A stretch of DNA of 64,000 bases from contig JAUCBJ010005075.1 of the NCBI GenBank assembly GCA_032718475.1, positions 1 through 64,000 on the forward strand. The letters run 5' to 3'. The notes below the pieces were generated by a model. The model searched no databases. It was not told the origin of the DNA and worked only from the letters and a program-made list of their open reading frames with translations. Source of the DNA: Nemertoderma westbladi (lineage: Eukaryota; Xenacoelomorpha; Nemertodermatida; Nemertodermatidae). Of this stretch, positions 22,055 to 32,237 are shown piece after piece. Position numbers and translations under genes: made by a program. Position 1 is the first letter of the stretch. The number at the start of each line of letters is the position of its first letter.

Positions 22055-23518
22055 CAGTCCCAATCCCAATAAACATTAACTTGGTCATTTTGGCGGCCAA
22101 AATTACCAAAATGGCCAAGTAAAAACTGCGGTATTCATGAAAGGAACTGCTGAGGCACGTTGGCTTGTCAATCACAGCCAGTGAATACAGGCTGAGTGTA
22201 GGTAAAGCCCAGCATGTTGGCGCTGAGGTAGAGTTCTGAGGTAGAGTTCTCTCTACCTTTAGGTAGAGAGAAAGGCTCCAGTGTAGTAACGGCTGGACTC
22301 GCCACTGTAGTAAACATGCCTGTAAGAGTGCAGTGTGAGGCGCCCTAACTTATTATTTTCTACATATTTTGTACTAATCTAATAATTAACACACCTTTAC
22401 CTGTCACGTGTCACTTAGGTTATAAGCAGTGTGCTAGCACTTGCAGCGTAATAATTAATTATTTACTTTAATTCTATTCGATTGGTAATAAAAATTTGTA
22501 AAAATTCTTTAAAATATGAGAAAAGTATTTACATAGATTTTTCTTTATTTAGCAGTTTAATACGTTATAATATAAATGCTCTCATAAATACAGTTAGGGG
22601 GGGGGGGGGGGGGGGGACTGGACGCAATAAAAATTCATCACTCTCCAGGGGAAATTTGACGCAAATAACAGATGATTACTCTCAAAAATAAAACTGTAAC
22701 CTGCTCCTTTCCCTAAATTGAGAATTTAACATTGAGGCGGGATATTAATTCGCCAAGGCGAGTTTTGCGTCCAGTCCCCCCCCCCCCCCCCCTGTCTCGA
22801 TAAATAATAATTTCATCATCATAAATTCACCCAAATATGCCGACTCTGTTGACTGTTAGCACAGAGCCAGAGCCTGATGTTATAATGTTTTCAGTTACTA
22901 TCGCCCTCGAATTCAGACCCAGCTACTAGAAATAGGCCGCGCCGCTTAATCTGAATTTCATCAGTATACCGAACTCGTTCGAGACTGAGTGTCGCTATTT
23001 AATAGCTACCTCTCGCCCTGTCACAGACCCAGCCTCTAACTATAAAACTATAATTAGGACGCCTTCATACAGAACACGTTGCCATTTCATAATGACTCTA
23101 AACTGAAGCTACACAAAGCAAAAGGTGAGAAGTGATTATCTAATAATAACACACAAAATCCGATTATTATACATACTCCTCCTTTTAACAAAGCCGCATT
23201 CAACTAACTCCCTTATTACGTATTAGCCTGTGCTGTATCAATGCCTCAGTGGGTGGTCTCTACTACAACTGAAAGGCCCGACTCAGCTCCAGGTAAGTTA
23301 ACAATCTGTCAATAATAAAAATGAAAGCGAGCCGACATTTAGTCAGAGCAACCAAATGGATGTCCAAGGAGACGTGCTGTCTGGACTTGACTGAGTCGAG
23401 TTAAATCGCTTCGCCAAAACGACCAAGTAGCCCATAGGAATACACTACATTTTTTTGGCGATTTTGGTCATTTTGGCCGCCAAAACGACCAAGTTAATGT
23501 TTATTGGGATTGGGACTG
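22055..23518. mobile_element. Tc1-like non-autonomous element, copy A
   Basis: The ends CAGTCCCAATCCCAATAAAC are exactly inverted at both termini, flanked by TA (22053-22054 and 23519-23520). The inverted repeat extends over at least 50 bp (AACTTGGTC, TTTTGGCGGCCAAAA). There is no transposase. Copy B lies at 45244-46738 in the opposite orientation. Both copies carry the same internal poly(G)-bounded insert (22597-22792 here), so that insert predates the copying. Confidence 0.9.
22597..22792. mobile_element. Poly(G)/poly(C)-bounded mini-element
   Basis: It runs from G20 (22597-22616) followed by ACTGGACGCAA to TTGCGTCCAGT followed by C17 (22776-22792). The ends are inverted repeats beyond the homopolymers. 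The interior contains ACGCAAATAACAG and AAAATAAAACTGTAACCTGC, which recur at 7.3, 9.0, 25.4 and 46.1 kb. This looks like a dispersed miniature element with homopolymer termini; I know no family to assign it to. Confidence 0.6.
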
Positions 23519-24749
23519 TAATTTGAAAACAACTTAGTTAGGTAAGATGGCTGGATGGGGTATAAAAATACCCCATAACGTTATGGTGCTGGTTTAGTGG
23601 TACTTTGTGACTCATTTTGGTGTCATTGGAACCACAATGGTCGATTTAGTTGTACTAGACTGCTAGACAGTTAGAGGCATGTTTTACCTTTGACTTTTAA
23701 GACCAAATTATCAGTATTATGAAGCTACTGTATTCTGGTATTGTGTATGGCCTGTATTTCACAAGCCAAGACTTTGGCCTAATCGCGATAGATTGCTAAG
23801 TATGTGAATAATTCTTATTGTAGGCTTTCTTAGTGGTGTTCTGTCCTTTTGGGTCTCATTATGGGTTCATTGTAACTGCAATAATGTATAATTTAGTTGG
23901 ACAATAATCACATTTAATGACCAAATCATCAGTAGGCTTACTTTTGCAGTCATGGTGTAAATTTCATATTACAATTCAAGATCTTCTGCTATTGCGAGGT
24001 GATATAGGGCATATCTATATATATATATATTTCACCTTGTTGACTTTCAGTGGTGGTATTTGACTCATTTTATGCTTCTTGGAACTGCAATGGTATAGGC
24101 CTACTTGACCCATAACACCACTAAAAAACCTAAAATGAGAAACACTCTCACACAGCTAATGCTTCACTATGATAGTATCTTGTTGCAAAACGCCCCATCG
24201 CGACGTTAACGATGATCGCGATTGTAGTGGGATAACTTTTGTGGCATTGAGCGTTGGGTAGACTTCAACCAAATTGAAAAAAACAAATTCACAACTTATT
24301 TTTTCACCATTTGGCAAATTCTGGGAGGGGGATTGCAAGTGTTTTTCTGTTTAATGTTACTTAAAATGTCTTATCAATTTGGGGTATAAAAATACCCCAC
24401 GTTACCGGTGAAGGATAATTTTTTACCATACCGGGGCAGGGTTAATTGTTCAAAGCCCCCGAAGGCTATAGGGGCTGTTGCGCTGTCAGTCAGAGAGGTA
24501 ACAGCCCATGGGGTAAGGATTTACCCATGGGGCGCTAACTATCAGATAGTCTGATACCAACTGTCAGACAGTCTTTTTCAACTATCAGATAGATGATCTG
24601 ATGATCGCCCCGTTCAGCCGTTACAAGTTGCCCGATAGTTGTATTTTTTAAACCCCGAGTGTTGTTAACGGAGTCTGTTACTTCCGAAATCGTTGATCCT
24701 GGTGCCGGTGCCGGAATTCTGGCTTTGATTAAAAACACTGAACTGCTGA

Positions 24750-25100
24750 ACGATGGCGGAATCTACGAAACCCGGTCGGATTCCGAATCCGAGGAGGCGA
24801 CGGAGTCAATTAAACGTAAACAATGAAACGATCGCGATGGACAATGGAGTCTATTCAATGTATCCAGAACGATACGATGGCGACGGAGTCTATTACAGTA
24901 TTAAACACGCAACCAAAGCGATCAGACGATGGCGAAGTAATCTACAAAACAGAGAACGACAGGAAGGCGATGGAGTTTATTAAACCCAGTAAGATGGTGC
25001 ATAGCGAAGCGATCGAGACGGATAACGGAGTCTATTACAGAATTAAACCTGGAACGAAGACGGTGGAATCTATAGGCCTAAACCTGGAACAATGCGAACA
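24750..25100. repeat. Degenerate GGAGTCTATTA(CAG)nATTAAAC repeat
   Basis: The words GGAGTCTATTACAG and ATTAAAC recur at irregular intervals (about 24799, 24844, 24884, 24968, 25026, 25060) between stretches of CGATCG/CGATGG. Two short open frames (24753-24983 and 24823-25155) span it. They are basic and repetitive and match no family I know, so I treat them as by-products of the repeat. Confidence 0.5.
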
Positions 25101-25385
25101 AGGCTACTCTAAAGTTAGACTAGACTGGTTTGTGAGATTAACTTGCCAATACTAACTCAATACAATTTGCTTTCTTCGAATTCCTAATAATATATTTTAA
25201 TCTTATGGATAAGATTGCTAAAGACTAAAGAGCTAACTTTAGGAAGATCTGCCTTATATTTTTAGAATTATTTTAATTAATTTTGTTATGTTTATAATGA
25301 ATTGTATCTTTTGACAGACTACTTGATGTGCGACTGTGATAATAAAATTAAATGGTGCCGAAATATTTTCACTTACTTAACTGCA

Positions 25386-25490
25386 GGGGGGGGGGGGGGG
25401 GGGCAATCAATATTTTTCCCTCTCCAGGTGAAAATCGACGCAAATAACAGCTTGTTTACTACTAAAATAAAACTGCATCCTGTTCTATAG
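25386..25490 (+). repeat. Solo poly(G) module
   Basis: A G18 run (25386-25403) is followed by TCCCTCTCCAGGTGAAAATC and GACGCAAATAACAG, matching the interior of the mini-element at 22597-22792. It appears to be a one-ended or decayed copy. Confidence 0.6.
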
Positions 25491-25904
25491 GAAAAAACAT
25501 TATAGGGGAAACTTTAGCAAGTTGTGTTTATTTTAGCCGATAGACAAGATTACATGTTTACCAAGTTTGGTATAATTTAGTCAAAGATTGAATAAGTTAC
25601 GATTTTAAATTATCAGTGGAGGGTGAAGGCGCCGGGCCAGGATTCAGTTATACTGAATAAAGAATAGTGATTAAACCAAGGGATACGCGATATATGACAC
25701 TGCTGTATAAGTTCATTGAATGACTGTTGATTTCGAAACATTTAATTCAAAACTATATAAATGTTAATATAATGTTGGATTTTTTTTTTGTAGTAATTAA
25801 CAGATGAATTATATTTCATTAATTTATTTTTTTATCTAATCACATTATTAAATAACGAAGCACAGAAATAATACTAAGATTGAATGTTTAATTGAAGGTA
25901 CAGT

Positions 25905-26060
25905 ACCGAATTCAATATTTGAATGGGAGAATCTTTTAGGCTCGTTAAGCCAAGGAATGCCTGTTCACCACCATGGGTGATCTTCCACAGTAAACCTTTC
26001 CACTCTGTTTCCCAAGTTGCCTTGGTTCCCAATCGACCACTGAAGGATGACAGCCGGGGT
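25905..26060 (-). repeat. Single 63-bp-satellite monomer with unique flanks
   Basis: On the minus strand, one monomer of the 63-bp unit (AGTGGAAAGGTTTACTGTGG, AAGATCACCCATGGTGGTG) is flanked by CCAAGGCAACTTGGGAAACA and CTTGGCTTAACGAGCCTAAA. The same flanks and monomer occur on the plus strand at 38890-39005. The two sites are copies of one dispersed sequence rather than independent pieces of the array at 63.2-64 kb. Confidence 0.75.
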
Positions 26061-26204
26061 TGGGCTAGGCTGCAGCATTTAAAGCACTGTGCCCAAACAA
26101 TACTGCCCCATCTAGGGATCGAACATTGAATATTTGAGATTGCATAATGCATAAGATAGATTATTGAATATCTTCGGCCGTCTCGACAGTTTCGATTGGT
26201 TTCG

Positions 26205-26535
26205 GCTCTTCAGTCCCCGAATAGACCGATGGTCGGCGTGGTTGCTGTCCCCATGACTGAGGCTGCATTACCAACCAAAATTGCCATCTCCAGGCGTTGG
26301 AGCAGAAACTGGTGTGACCGCGGTTCGTGGGTGGCACTGTGGAGACGAGCCCCGATCTCCCGGAGGAAGGTGGGTGTCTCTGGACCAGGGCGGCCAAAGG
26401 TCTCAAAGGCCACGGGTTGAAATAAATGGCCCCGGTTCATTTGGTCGCGATACTTAGAGTTTTTAATGCGCTCCGCCCCCTTAGCTGAGTGCCCCTCGGC
26501 AATGATGGTTTGTTGAAGGTGGCTGGGAGCCAGTG
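26205..26535 (-). pseudogene. C-terminal fragment of LINE polyprotein, second copy
   Basis: The minus strand reads DPLAPSHLQQTIIAEGHSAK, GAERIKNSKYRDQM, FQPVAFETFGRPGPETPTFL, REIGARLHSATHEPRS and LEMAILVGNAASVMGT in one open frame. It is homologous to the plus-strand fragment at 4309-4562 and lacks that copy's frameshift. The order (Lys-rich KY motif, FxPVAxETxGRPGPE, GNAASVMGT) fits a non-LTR retrotransposon C-terminus as I recall it. No polymerase domain is attached. Confidence 0.65.
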
Positions 26536-28050
26536 GATCTAGTAATAATTAACGCAAAGATATGATTAGGTAGGCCTACGTGATATTACTGTGTTAATTT
26601 CTCAAACCAAACCTCCATTGACGTCAAATATATCCAATTTCTCAATCCATACTAATCCGTATGTAATAATGCAGTAATGTACACTGTAATGCAATACCGG
26701 TAATGTCAATGTCCAACCAAACAATGCGTTGAGTGTTATCGGACCAGCCTCCGAGAAATGTTAGGCTAACGGCACCTCGCTCTGTCGCATCAGTTTTTGT
26801 AGTGGTCAGGTGGTCTAGTTCCAGGCTACCAGAATCCGTTAGGCCTAGTGCATGATATATAATCAGCACATCCTGACATCTGTGCACTGTGCAACTCCCG
26901 AACTCACGCGAGCATTTTACAGATGGTGGTCTAATTTATATGGTCTTGTCTGCTTGTACCGCGAAACCGTGTATTATTTACAGATGTAGGCTCAATTTCG
27001 GGTCTTGTACCGTGCACAGTACAGGTGGGCCTACACAGCTACTGCTATTTTGCCTAATACAGGTCCCAGGGGTAAATCCTTACCCCACAGGCTGTTACCT
27101 CTCTGACTGACAGCGCAACAGCCCTCTCTCCCCGAAGGCCCGTAGTACGACCTTCTGTTTCAGTTACCAGTCACCATGATTCAGTGATTAGGACGCGTGC
27201 TACTCAGCTACTGGGGTACCTACTGCGGTACTGGGGTTCGCCTGAAAATGAAACATTAATCCTAAGCTAATGATAGTTAGAGACTGCAGTACTGGTACCT
27301 CTACCGGTTCATATAGGCCTATTACAGTATTATTAGCTTATGTTTGTTTATTATCATTCATAAACTGCTGTCGCATCAGGTACAAGTATGTAAATATATA
27401 TATTAAAATCCGGGATGTCCCCGGCGCTATAATATTGCCATAAATAAAATCATAAAAATCGACGCACATAATGCTTAAAATAATAGAGTAAGGGCACATA
27501 AAATAGTACTATTTATATTCGGTTGCTATTCAGGTCCAATCTCTGAATCTAAAGCAGTATAGTATACTCAAGCAATACAGCAGCAGTCAGCCGCCGTCAA
27601 TATCCATAACTCAAATATGATAGGCTATCCTACTCCAACTCTATACCTTCCTATATCTGTAGATATATAGATAGCTATGTAACTACAGCAAGCCCCCGCC
27701 CCCGTGCCCGCCCCCTCCAATGCAATGTAATACCTTTATCCTGCTGAAAAGTTTTATTATTCTTTTGCAACTACTACTGACTACTATGCAACTAATAACC
27801 ACTATTATTTTATTATAATATCAGAATATTAATTAATAATTTACTATAATTATATAATTCATAATTTGATTAAAAATAATATTTAAATGATTTACAAGTG
27901 ATTATAAATAATCTTCATAATATAATAGTTTATTGCAAATTTTTTTTTTAATCTGATTTAGGGGAGGGGAGGAGGGAGGGGGGGAGGGGTCAACGCCTAT
28001 CTGATGACATATGATTTAGGGGAGGGAGGGGGTCAACATTTTGGGGAAAA
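26536..28050. other. Remaining interior of the nested-element block
   Basis: No gene is visible. 27070-27139 is the right arm of one nested element. After it comes AT-rich DNA and then purine-rich GGGGAGGGGAGGAGGGAGGG (27961-27980) near the outer terminus. Confidence 0.4.
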
Positions 28051-28094
28051 GTGCAGACGTCATACTTGGACAGCCCCTATAGTGTATACGGGTG

Positions 28095-28318
28095 TTTGAA
28101 AAAAGTGGACTGGACACAGAAAACATGGACAATGGACAGGACAGACCAATCACTGGCGATTTGCGTCACACAGCATGTCCACCTTTTTCAGCTTTGTTGT
28201 CCACCTTCTGACCTTTTTCAAATTGGAATAAGGTGGACTGGGTTGAGAAAGAACAGGCAATGAATTGACCAATCAGATTGATTTGCACATTATAGCAGCT
28301 CTGTCCACGTTTTTCAAA
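28095..28318. mobile_element. Possible 224-bp inverted-repeat element
   Basis: TTTGAAAAAAGTGGAC (28095-28110) is inverted as GTCCACGTTTTTCAAA (28303-28318) with one mismatch. The interior repeats GTCCACCTTTTTCA-type words and GACCAATCA twice. I could not define a target duplication. Confidence 0.45.
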
Positions 28319-28599
28319 AAAATTCAGAAGGTTTTTATGGATTATTAATGTTATTATTATCCCATACTTACTGTCTGACTGTGACCAACCAGCCAGCCGA
28401 AGTTGTCGAAATAGGCCTAGTTTCAATTTCAATAACAGTTAGGTACAATGGCCAAATCTGGCAATGATTGTGATTGCCATATTTGACAACCAAGCAAAAT
28501 CTGGCAACATTTCTGATTGCCTGATTTGGCAACTATATAAAGCCGTTGTTGCCATGTTGCCAAGTTGCCACTTCTCATGTTGTCAGGTCAGGTATTATA
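28319..28599. other. Spacer with repeated TTTGGCAACnnTG words
   Basis: Between about 28440 and 28575 the words ATCTGGCAA, TTGCCATGTT and TTTGGCAAC recur in both orientations. There is no gene. Confidence 0.35.
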
Positions 28600-28918
28600 G
28601 GTCATTGATCAAGAAAACTTGCCACCTCCATGCAGCATAAAGGAGGTGCCACCTGTAGCTGCATAGACCCTCTTACTAGGGCAAATCTGGTCCTGTAACT
28701 AGGACCCCCTTCGTTCTGGGATAAGGACGCCCTTGGTCTTGGATTAAGGACCCATATACTTGGCTGCAGGGGTATATGGCCTGGCCAGGCAGATGGTGAT
28801 CTACCAATGGCTGGTCAGGAGTTGAGTGTTCTCATGTCCACTCTGAGTGCACTTCACTGCGACCTGCACCTGGCAGCAGGGGTACAGGGCATGACCCAGC
28901 AGATGAGCTGCACAGCCA

Positions 28919-30223
28919 ATGGTGGGTCATGTGCGCCAGAGTAGATATGGGTGGTGGGCCTCATATCTGACTCCACTGCGACACCCACCCTGTGGAATGG
29001 CAAACCAGGGTGTGGTATTTGCCCCGAGAGCTGACTCGGCAAAAAAGCACCCCCCAACCCCCACTATGGATTACATTAGTAATGCGGAGGTCCAACCACT
29101 AGAGGCCAGTGGAATGACTGGACACAATCGGCCTCACAGGCGTCAGTTATCTCCCGACCGGCTGCCTGTCTCACCCCCTACTGGAGAGAGAGCGGCAAAC
29201 GATTCGTTGAGTCCCTTTCCTGATGTCCTTTCTGGCCCAAACCCTGGGTCGCCAGGGAGGCCAGATTGTCAGGGGGGGAGGGATTCTGGAGTTGGAGGCC
29301 ACTCTCATGTTCCACCCCGACCAACAAAGCCATTGGTGAATCTGAGGCAAGTCACTAGACTAGCCTCAGTAAACACCCTAACACTCGGGTCCCCAATGCG
29401 ACAAGGTGAGCTGACTGCCTTGGCAGATAAGCTTTCTCTTAGTGCAGTGGGTGTTAAAGAGCACCGAATGCAGACTGGACAGACTGATGAGGTTCTGATT
29501 AAGGACATGGGGGGCGGTTGGCGACTTGCTCTCGCTTCAGCAGATGATAGTGGCAATGGTGAAATTGGTCTATTGATGAATGCAACTGCACATGCAGCAT
29601 TGGACAAAATAGACCAAATCTCTAATCGCATCATCCGTTGCCACTTCTCATGTTCTGGAAGACTGGCTAAGAAGTTTCCTAAGGTGGTTCTGATTGTGTG
29701 CTACTCTCAAACTATTGTTGCCCCTGTAGAGGAGGTGGAAAATTTCTACCAGAATCTACAAGCAGCTACTGATGGAGTGGATCAGCATGCATTCTTAACA
29801 TTTCTGGGAGACTTTAATGCAAGTCTGCATCAATCACCTACATCGCCCTGGGTCTATAGCAATAGTGTTAACCGAAATTCCGTCCATCGTCAGGATTTTA
29901 TCTCTGGAAATGGATTGTTTTCGGCTGGAACCCAGTTCAAGAAGCGAACTGGAAAGCTATGGACTCATAGTGGACCCAGTGGTCACAAGTCCCAGATAGA
30001 CCATATCCTGTTTCGTAGGAAATACAGGAGCTCTATACAAGATGGTAATGCATTTACACTACGACCCTTCTCCAGTGATCACCGCCTTATTGTAGCCAAG
30101 GTAAGACTTAGTCTGTGTGCAAGCAGAACAACGAAATCTGCCTTGCCGCGGCATGACTGGTCCTCTCTGTTGCAACAGCCAAGTGTGAGATCCAGCTTCA
30201 CACTACAGCTGAACAACAGCTGA
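28919..30223 (+). pseudogene. LINE family X AP-type endonuclease region
   Basis: The 434-codon frame begins with about 140 Pro/Ser-rich residues, then enters an exonuclease-endonuclease-phosphatase fold. LASVNTLTL starts the domain; LSAVGVKEHRM supplies the metal-binding Glu; GNGEIGLLMN, KVVLIVCYSQ and FLGDFNASLH (Asp/Asn motif) follow. THSGPSGHKSQIDHILFRRK and PFSSDHRLIVAKVRL (the SDH catalytic triplet) close it. All expected catalytic motifs are present. The enzyme would nick target DNA to prime reverse transcription. The frame stops at 30223 and continues one frame over (FASEAADHCEGYTAF near 30229), so the copy is inactive. Confidence 0.88.
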
Positions 30224-31803
30224 GGTTTTTGCCTCTGAGGCGGCAGATCACTGTGAGGGCTACACTGCCTTCACTGGGGCGGTTAAGTTAGCAGCTGCAG
30301 AAACAGTTCCTGTATACCCTCGAAACAGGAAACGGGCCCCCTGGACTGACAACAAAATTCGGAAGTGCCGAAATGACCTCAACAAGGCACAGAAAGAGTC
30401 TCGACTCAAACAGACTACAGCGGCCATGAATGAAGTTAAGGCTGCATCTAGGTCCCTGAACAGGCAGTACTCTGTTATTTTACAGGAGCTAATAAACCAA
30501 CAGGTTGATGCCATCAATGATGCTGACGACAGCAGGCAATCATCCCCCAGGCATGGCGATCGATCAACTTGCTTGCTGGTCGAAAAAGCCAACCAACCAC
30601 CAAGGTTAAGGCTGAATCACCAGCCGATCGCCTCAATGGTTGGAAGGCCCACTTTGAAAAGCTCCTCAATAATGACAGGGTATTGCCTGATAACTTTATA
30701 GAAGTAAAAGTGTCTGAGTCTGTACTCCCAGATATTCCCATTGGCGATATCTCCTTTGCAGAAGTGAAGGCTGCTGCAAAGAGCATTAAGACCAATCGTG
30801 CCAGTGGAGTAGATGGTGTTCCCCCTGAGGTCTTTAAAATACCTGAAGTGTTTAAAGCTCATCTATCCCATCATAGTAGACATGTACCGAACAACAAGAG
30901 TCCCACAAGAAATGAAAACAAATAAGTTGCTGCCAGTTCCCAAGAAGGGCAACCTAACATTCTATGGTTCTTTTCGGGGAATCTCATTGATCTCGATTGC
31001 TGCAAAGCTATACAATAGAATTCTATTAAATCGCATCAGGGATCCCATTGAGAGACTGCTCCGTGGAAATCAGAATGGGTTCCGTAAAGGTCGTGGGACC
31101 ATGGAACCCATTTTGGCGCTTAGAAGGATAATTTAAGAGTTATCAAAAAAGAAAGACTGGCATCTGGCTGTTATCTTTGTTGACTTCTTCAAGGCCTTTG
31201 ATTCAGTCTCCCGCTCAAGTATGTTCAGCATACTTTCATTATATGGCATTCCTGATGAAATTATTGCAGCAATCAGATCAGTATACGATGGTTCGACAAC
31301 ATTTGTGCCTACTGTTGATGCCGTCCTCCAGGGAGACACACTTGCACCATTCTTGTTCATAATTGTGGTTGACTATATTCGACGCATGTCCTTAGATCAT
31401 CATAATGATGATGGGGTGATGATAACTCCACCTACTGGCTCCAGAAGTCGAGGAAATCCTGCCAAGTACCTAACTGATCTAGACTTTGCTGATGACTTAG
31501 GAGTACTCTCAGAATCACTAGAGGGAGCCCAACGGCTCCTCGGCTCATTAGAACATGCTGCTTCTAGTGTTGGTCTTTTTATTAACTCCAGAAAGACCAA
31601 AATTTTGACAGTTAACTTTGAAAGTTCTCAGCAAGTCTCTGATCGGATGAGCATAAGCTCAAAGGATGTTATGCTTGAGCATGTGGACGACTTCTGTTAC
31701 CTGGGATCATGGATCCGGAAGTCAGGTGAGGACCTTCGAATACGTAAGGGAAAGGCATGGACAGCCTTGAATAGGCTTTCCAGGATTTGGAAGTCACCGA
31801 GAA
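30224..31803 (+). pseudogene. LINE family X linker and reverse transcriptase, multiply broken
   Basis: Homologous coding continues through at least three frames. The linker KRAPWTDNKIRKCRNDLN to AASRSLNRQYSVILQ (about 30330-30490) is followed by the fingers (30620-30925), a frame change near 30850, and PVPKKGNLTFYGSFRGISLI to ALRRII with a TAA at 31134-31136. The palm resumes with LYGIPDEIIAAIRS. A deletion of about 30 bp relative to copy 1 near 31320 removes part of the region before VLQGDTLAPFLF. LDFADDLGVLSES keeps the FADD box. The sequence ends at KSPR by truncation. Confidence 0.85.
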
Positions 31804-31917
31804 TGTAAGCGGATTCAATTCCACTTCATTACCCACCAGAAAATGGGACTAGTGGCATTTTAGCAATATGTTGGGGATACGAGATTACCAATATTAATCT
31901 CGTATCATAACCAACAT
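31804..31917 (+). repeat. 5' part of BEL/Pao LTR with conserved hairpin
   Basis: After the shared start, GATACGAGATTA (31876-31887) pairs perfectly with TAATCTCGTATC (31895-31906) around the loop CCAATAT, followed by ATAACCAACAT. The other LTR has an equally perfect but different stem in the same place, with a similar loop and the same 3' motif. A G14 run follows at 31919-31932. I could not find where this LTR ends. Confidence 0.65.
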
Positions 31918-31932
31918 TGGGGGGGGGGGGGG

Positions 31933-32237
31933 CGACACGAGCCCCAAAGCCGCAGAGAAAGGTGAGAGGTCAAACCACCTCGGAGGGAATACAGCTAGTA
32001 GAGGCTAGCAGCGGGGGGAAACACTCCCAGGGAGTGCCAAGGTGACAAGTAGTATATTAGCCAATAGTGGGGAGGGAAGCATGTGATAGGGAACAGGAAC
32101 GCATCCATTGGGTAGAGGGCTAAAGTAGAGTAGGAGGTGAACCAATATTCAATGTATTAATCATATATTATCTCACATTACTGGTTTACCGGTCAGTTGT
32201 GTTATTCAGTTTATTCAGTATAGACCGGTCATAGTTA
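31933..32237 (+). other. BEL/Pao LTR remainder or leader
   Basis: No coding sequence seen. The stretch is purine-rich, contains AAACACTCCCAGGGAGTG (a small palindrome) and ends in an ACCGGT-rich segment near 32190-32260. Confidence 0.4.

Larger units (their letters stand above)
21863..24441. mobile_element. piggyBac-like element flanked by TTAA
   Basis: The ends are CCCTTCCCCGGTA (left) and TACCGGGGCAGGG (right), flanked by TTAA at 21859-21862 and 24442-24445. A TTAA target with CCC-starting ends is the piggyBac signature. Both subterminal zones repeat GGGGTA..TACCCC hairpins (about 21881-21899, 23558-23574, 24382-24399), and CCGGTAACGTGGGG occurs on the left and inverted on the right. No transposase frame is present. 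A Tc1-like element (22055-23518) sits inside; without it the piggyBac-like DNA is about 1.1 kb. Confidence 0.8.
24457..27139. mobile_element. Inverted-repeat element, GGGCTGTTGCGCTGTCAG ends
   Basis: The left arm (24472-24526) GGGCTGTTGCGCTGTCAGTC, then AGAGAGGTAACAGCC and GGGGTAAGGATTTACCC, is inverted at 27070-27124 with almost no differences. A 10-bp direct repeat CCCCGAAGGC lies just outside each arm (24457-24466 and 27130-27139) and may be part of a target duplication. The interior holds a degenerate GGAGTCTATTA repeat, a poly(G) module, an old 63-bp-satellite monomer and a LINE scrap, so it has accumulated insertions. No transposase was seen. Confidence 0.65.
21686..28077. mobile_element. 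Outer inverted-repeat element, GGGGCCGTCCAAGTATGACG ends (6.4 kb with nested insertions)
   Basis: The left end GGGGCCGTCCAAGTATGACG (21686) is inverted at the right end (28051-28077), with TAT on both sides as a candidate 3-bp duplication. Both subterminal regions carry GGGGAGGGGAGGGGGTCA-type purine tracts and GACGTCA words. Its own DNA is mainly 21686-21862 and about 27140-28077; most of the rest is two further elements inserted inside it. I see no transposase, and the superfamily is unresolved. Confidence 0.65.
28600..31803 (+). mobile_element. LINE family X, copy 4, with endonuclease but lacking its 3' end
   Basis: This is the only copy that keeps the 5' half. A leader of about 320 bp precedes an endonuclease frame, a frameshifted linker and the reverse transcriptase. 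It ends abruptly at 31803, inside the codons for KSPR that copies 1-3 continue with INRKLKVRLF. The next base starts a BEL/Pao LTR. Loss of a 3' end cannot come from ordinary 5' truncation, so a later rearrangement or the LTR element caused it. Confidence 0.88.

Noticed and set aside
24753-25155. Two short frames as a possible repetitive basic protein
   Set aside because: They follow a degenerate nucleotide repeat, run in two overlapping frames and lack any recognised motif.
26085-26125. ATCTAGGGATCGAAC as a tRNA T-arm or SINE B box
   Set aside because: The minus strand reads GTTCGATCCC, but no A box lies at a suitable distance upstream.
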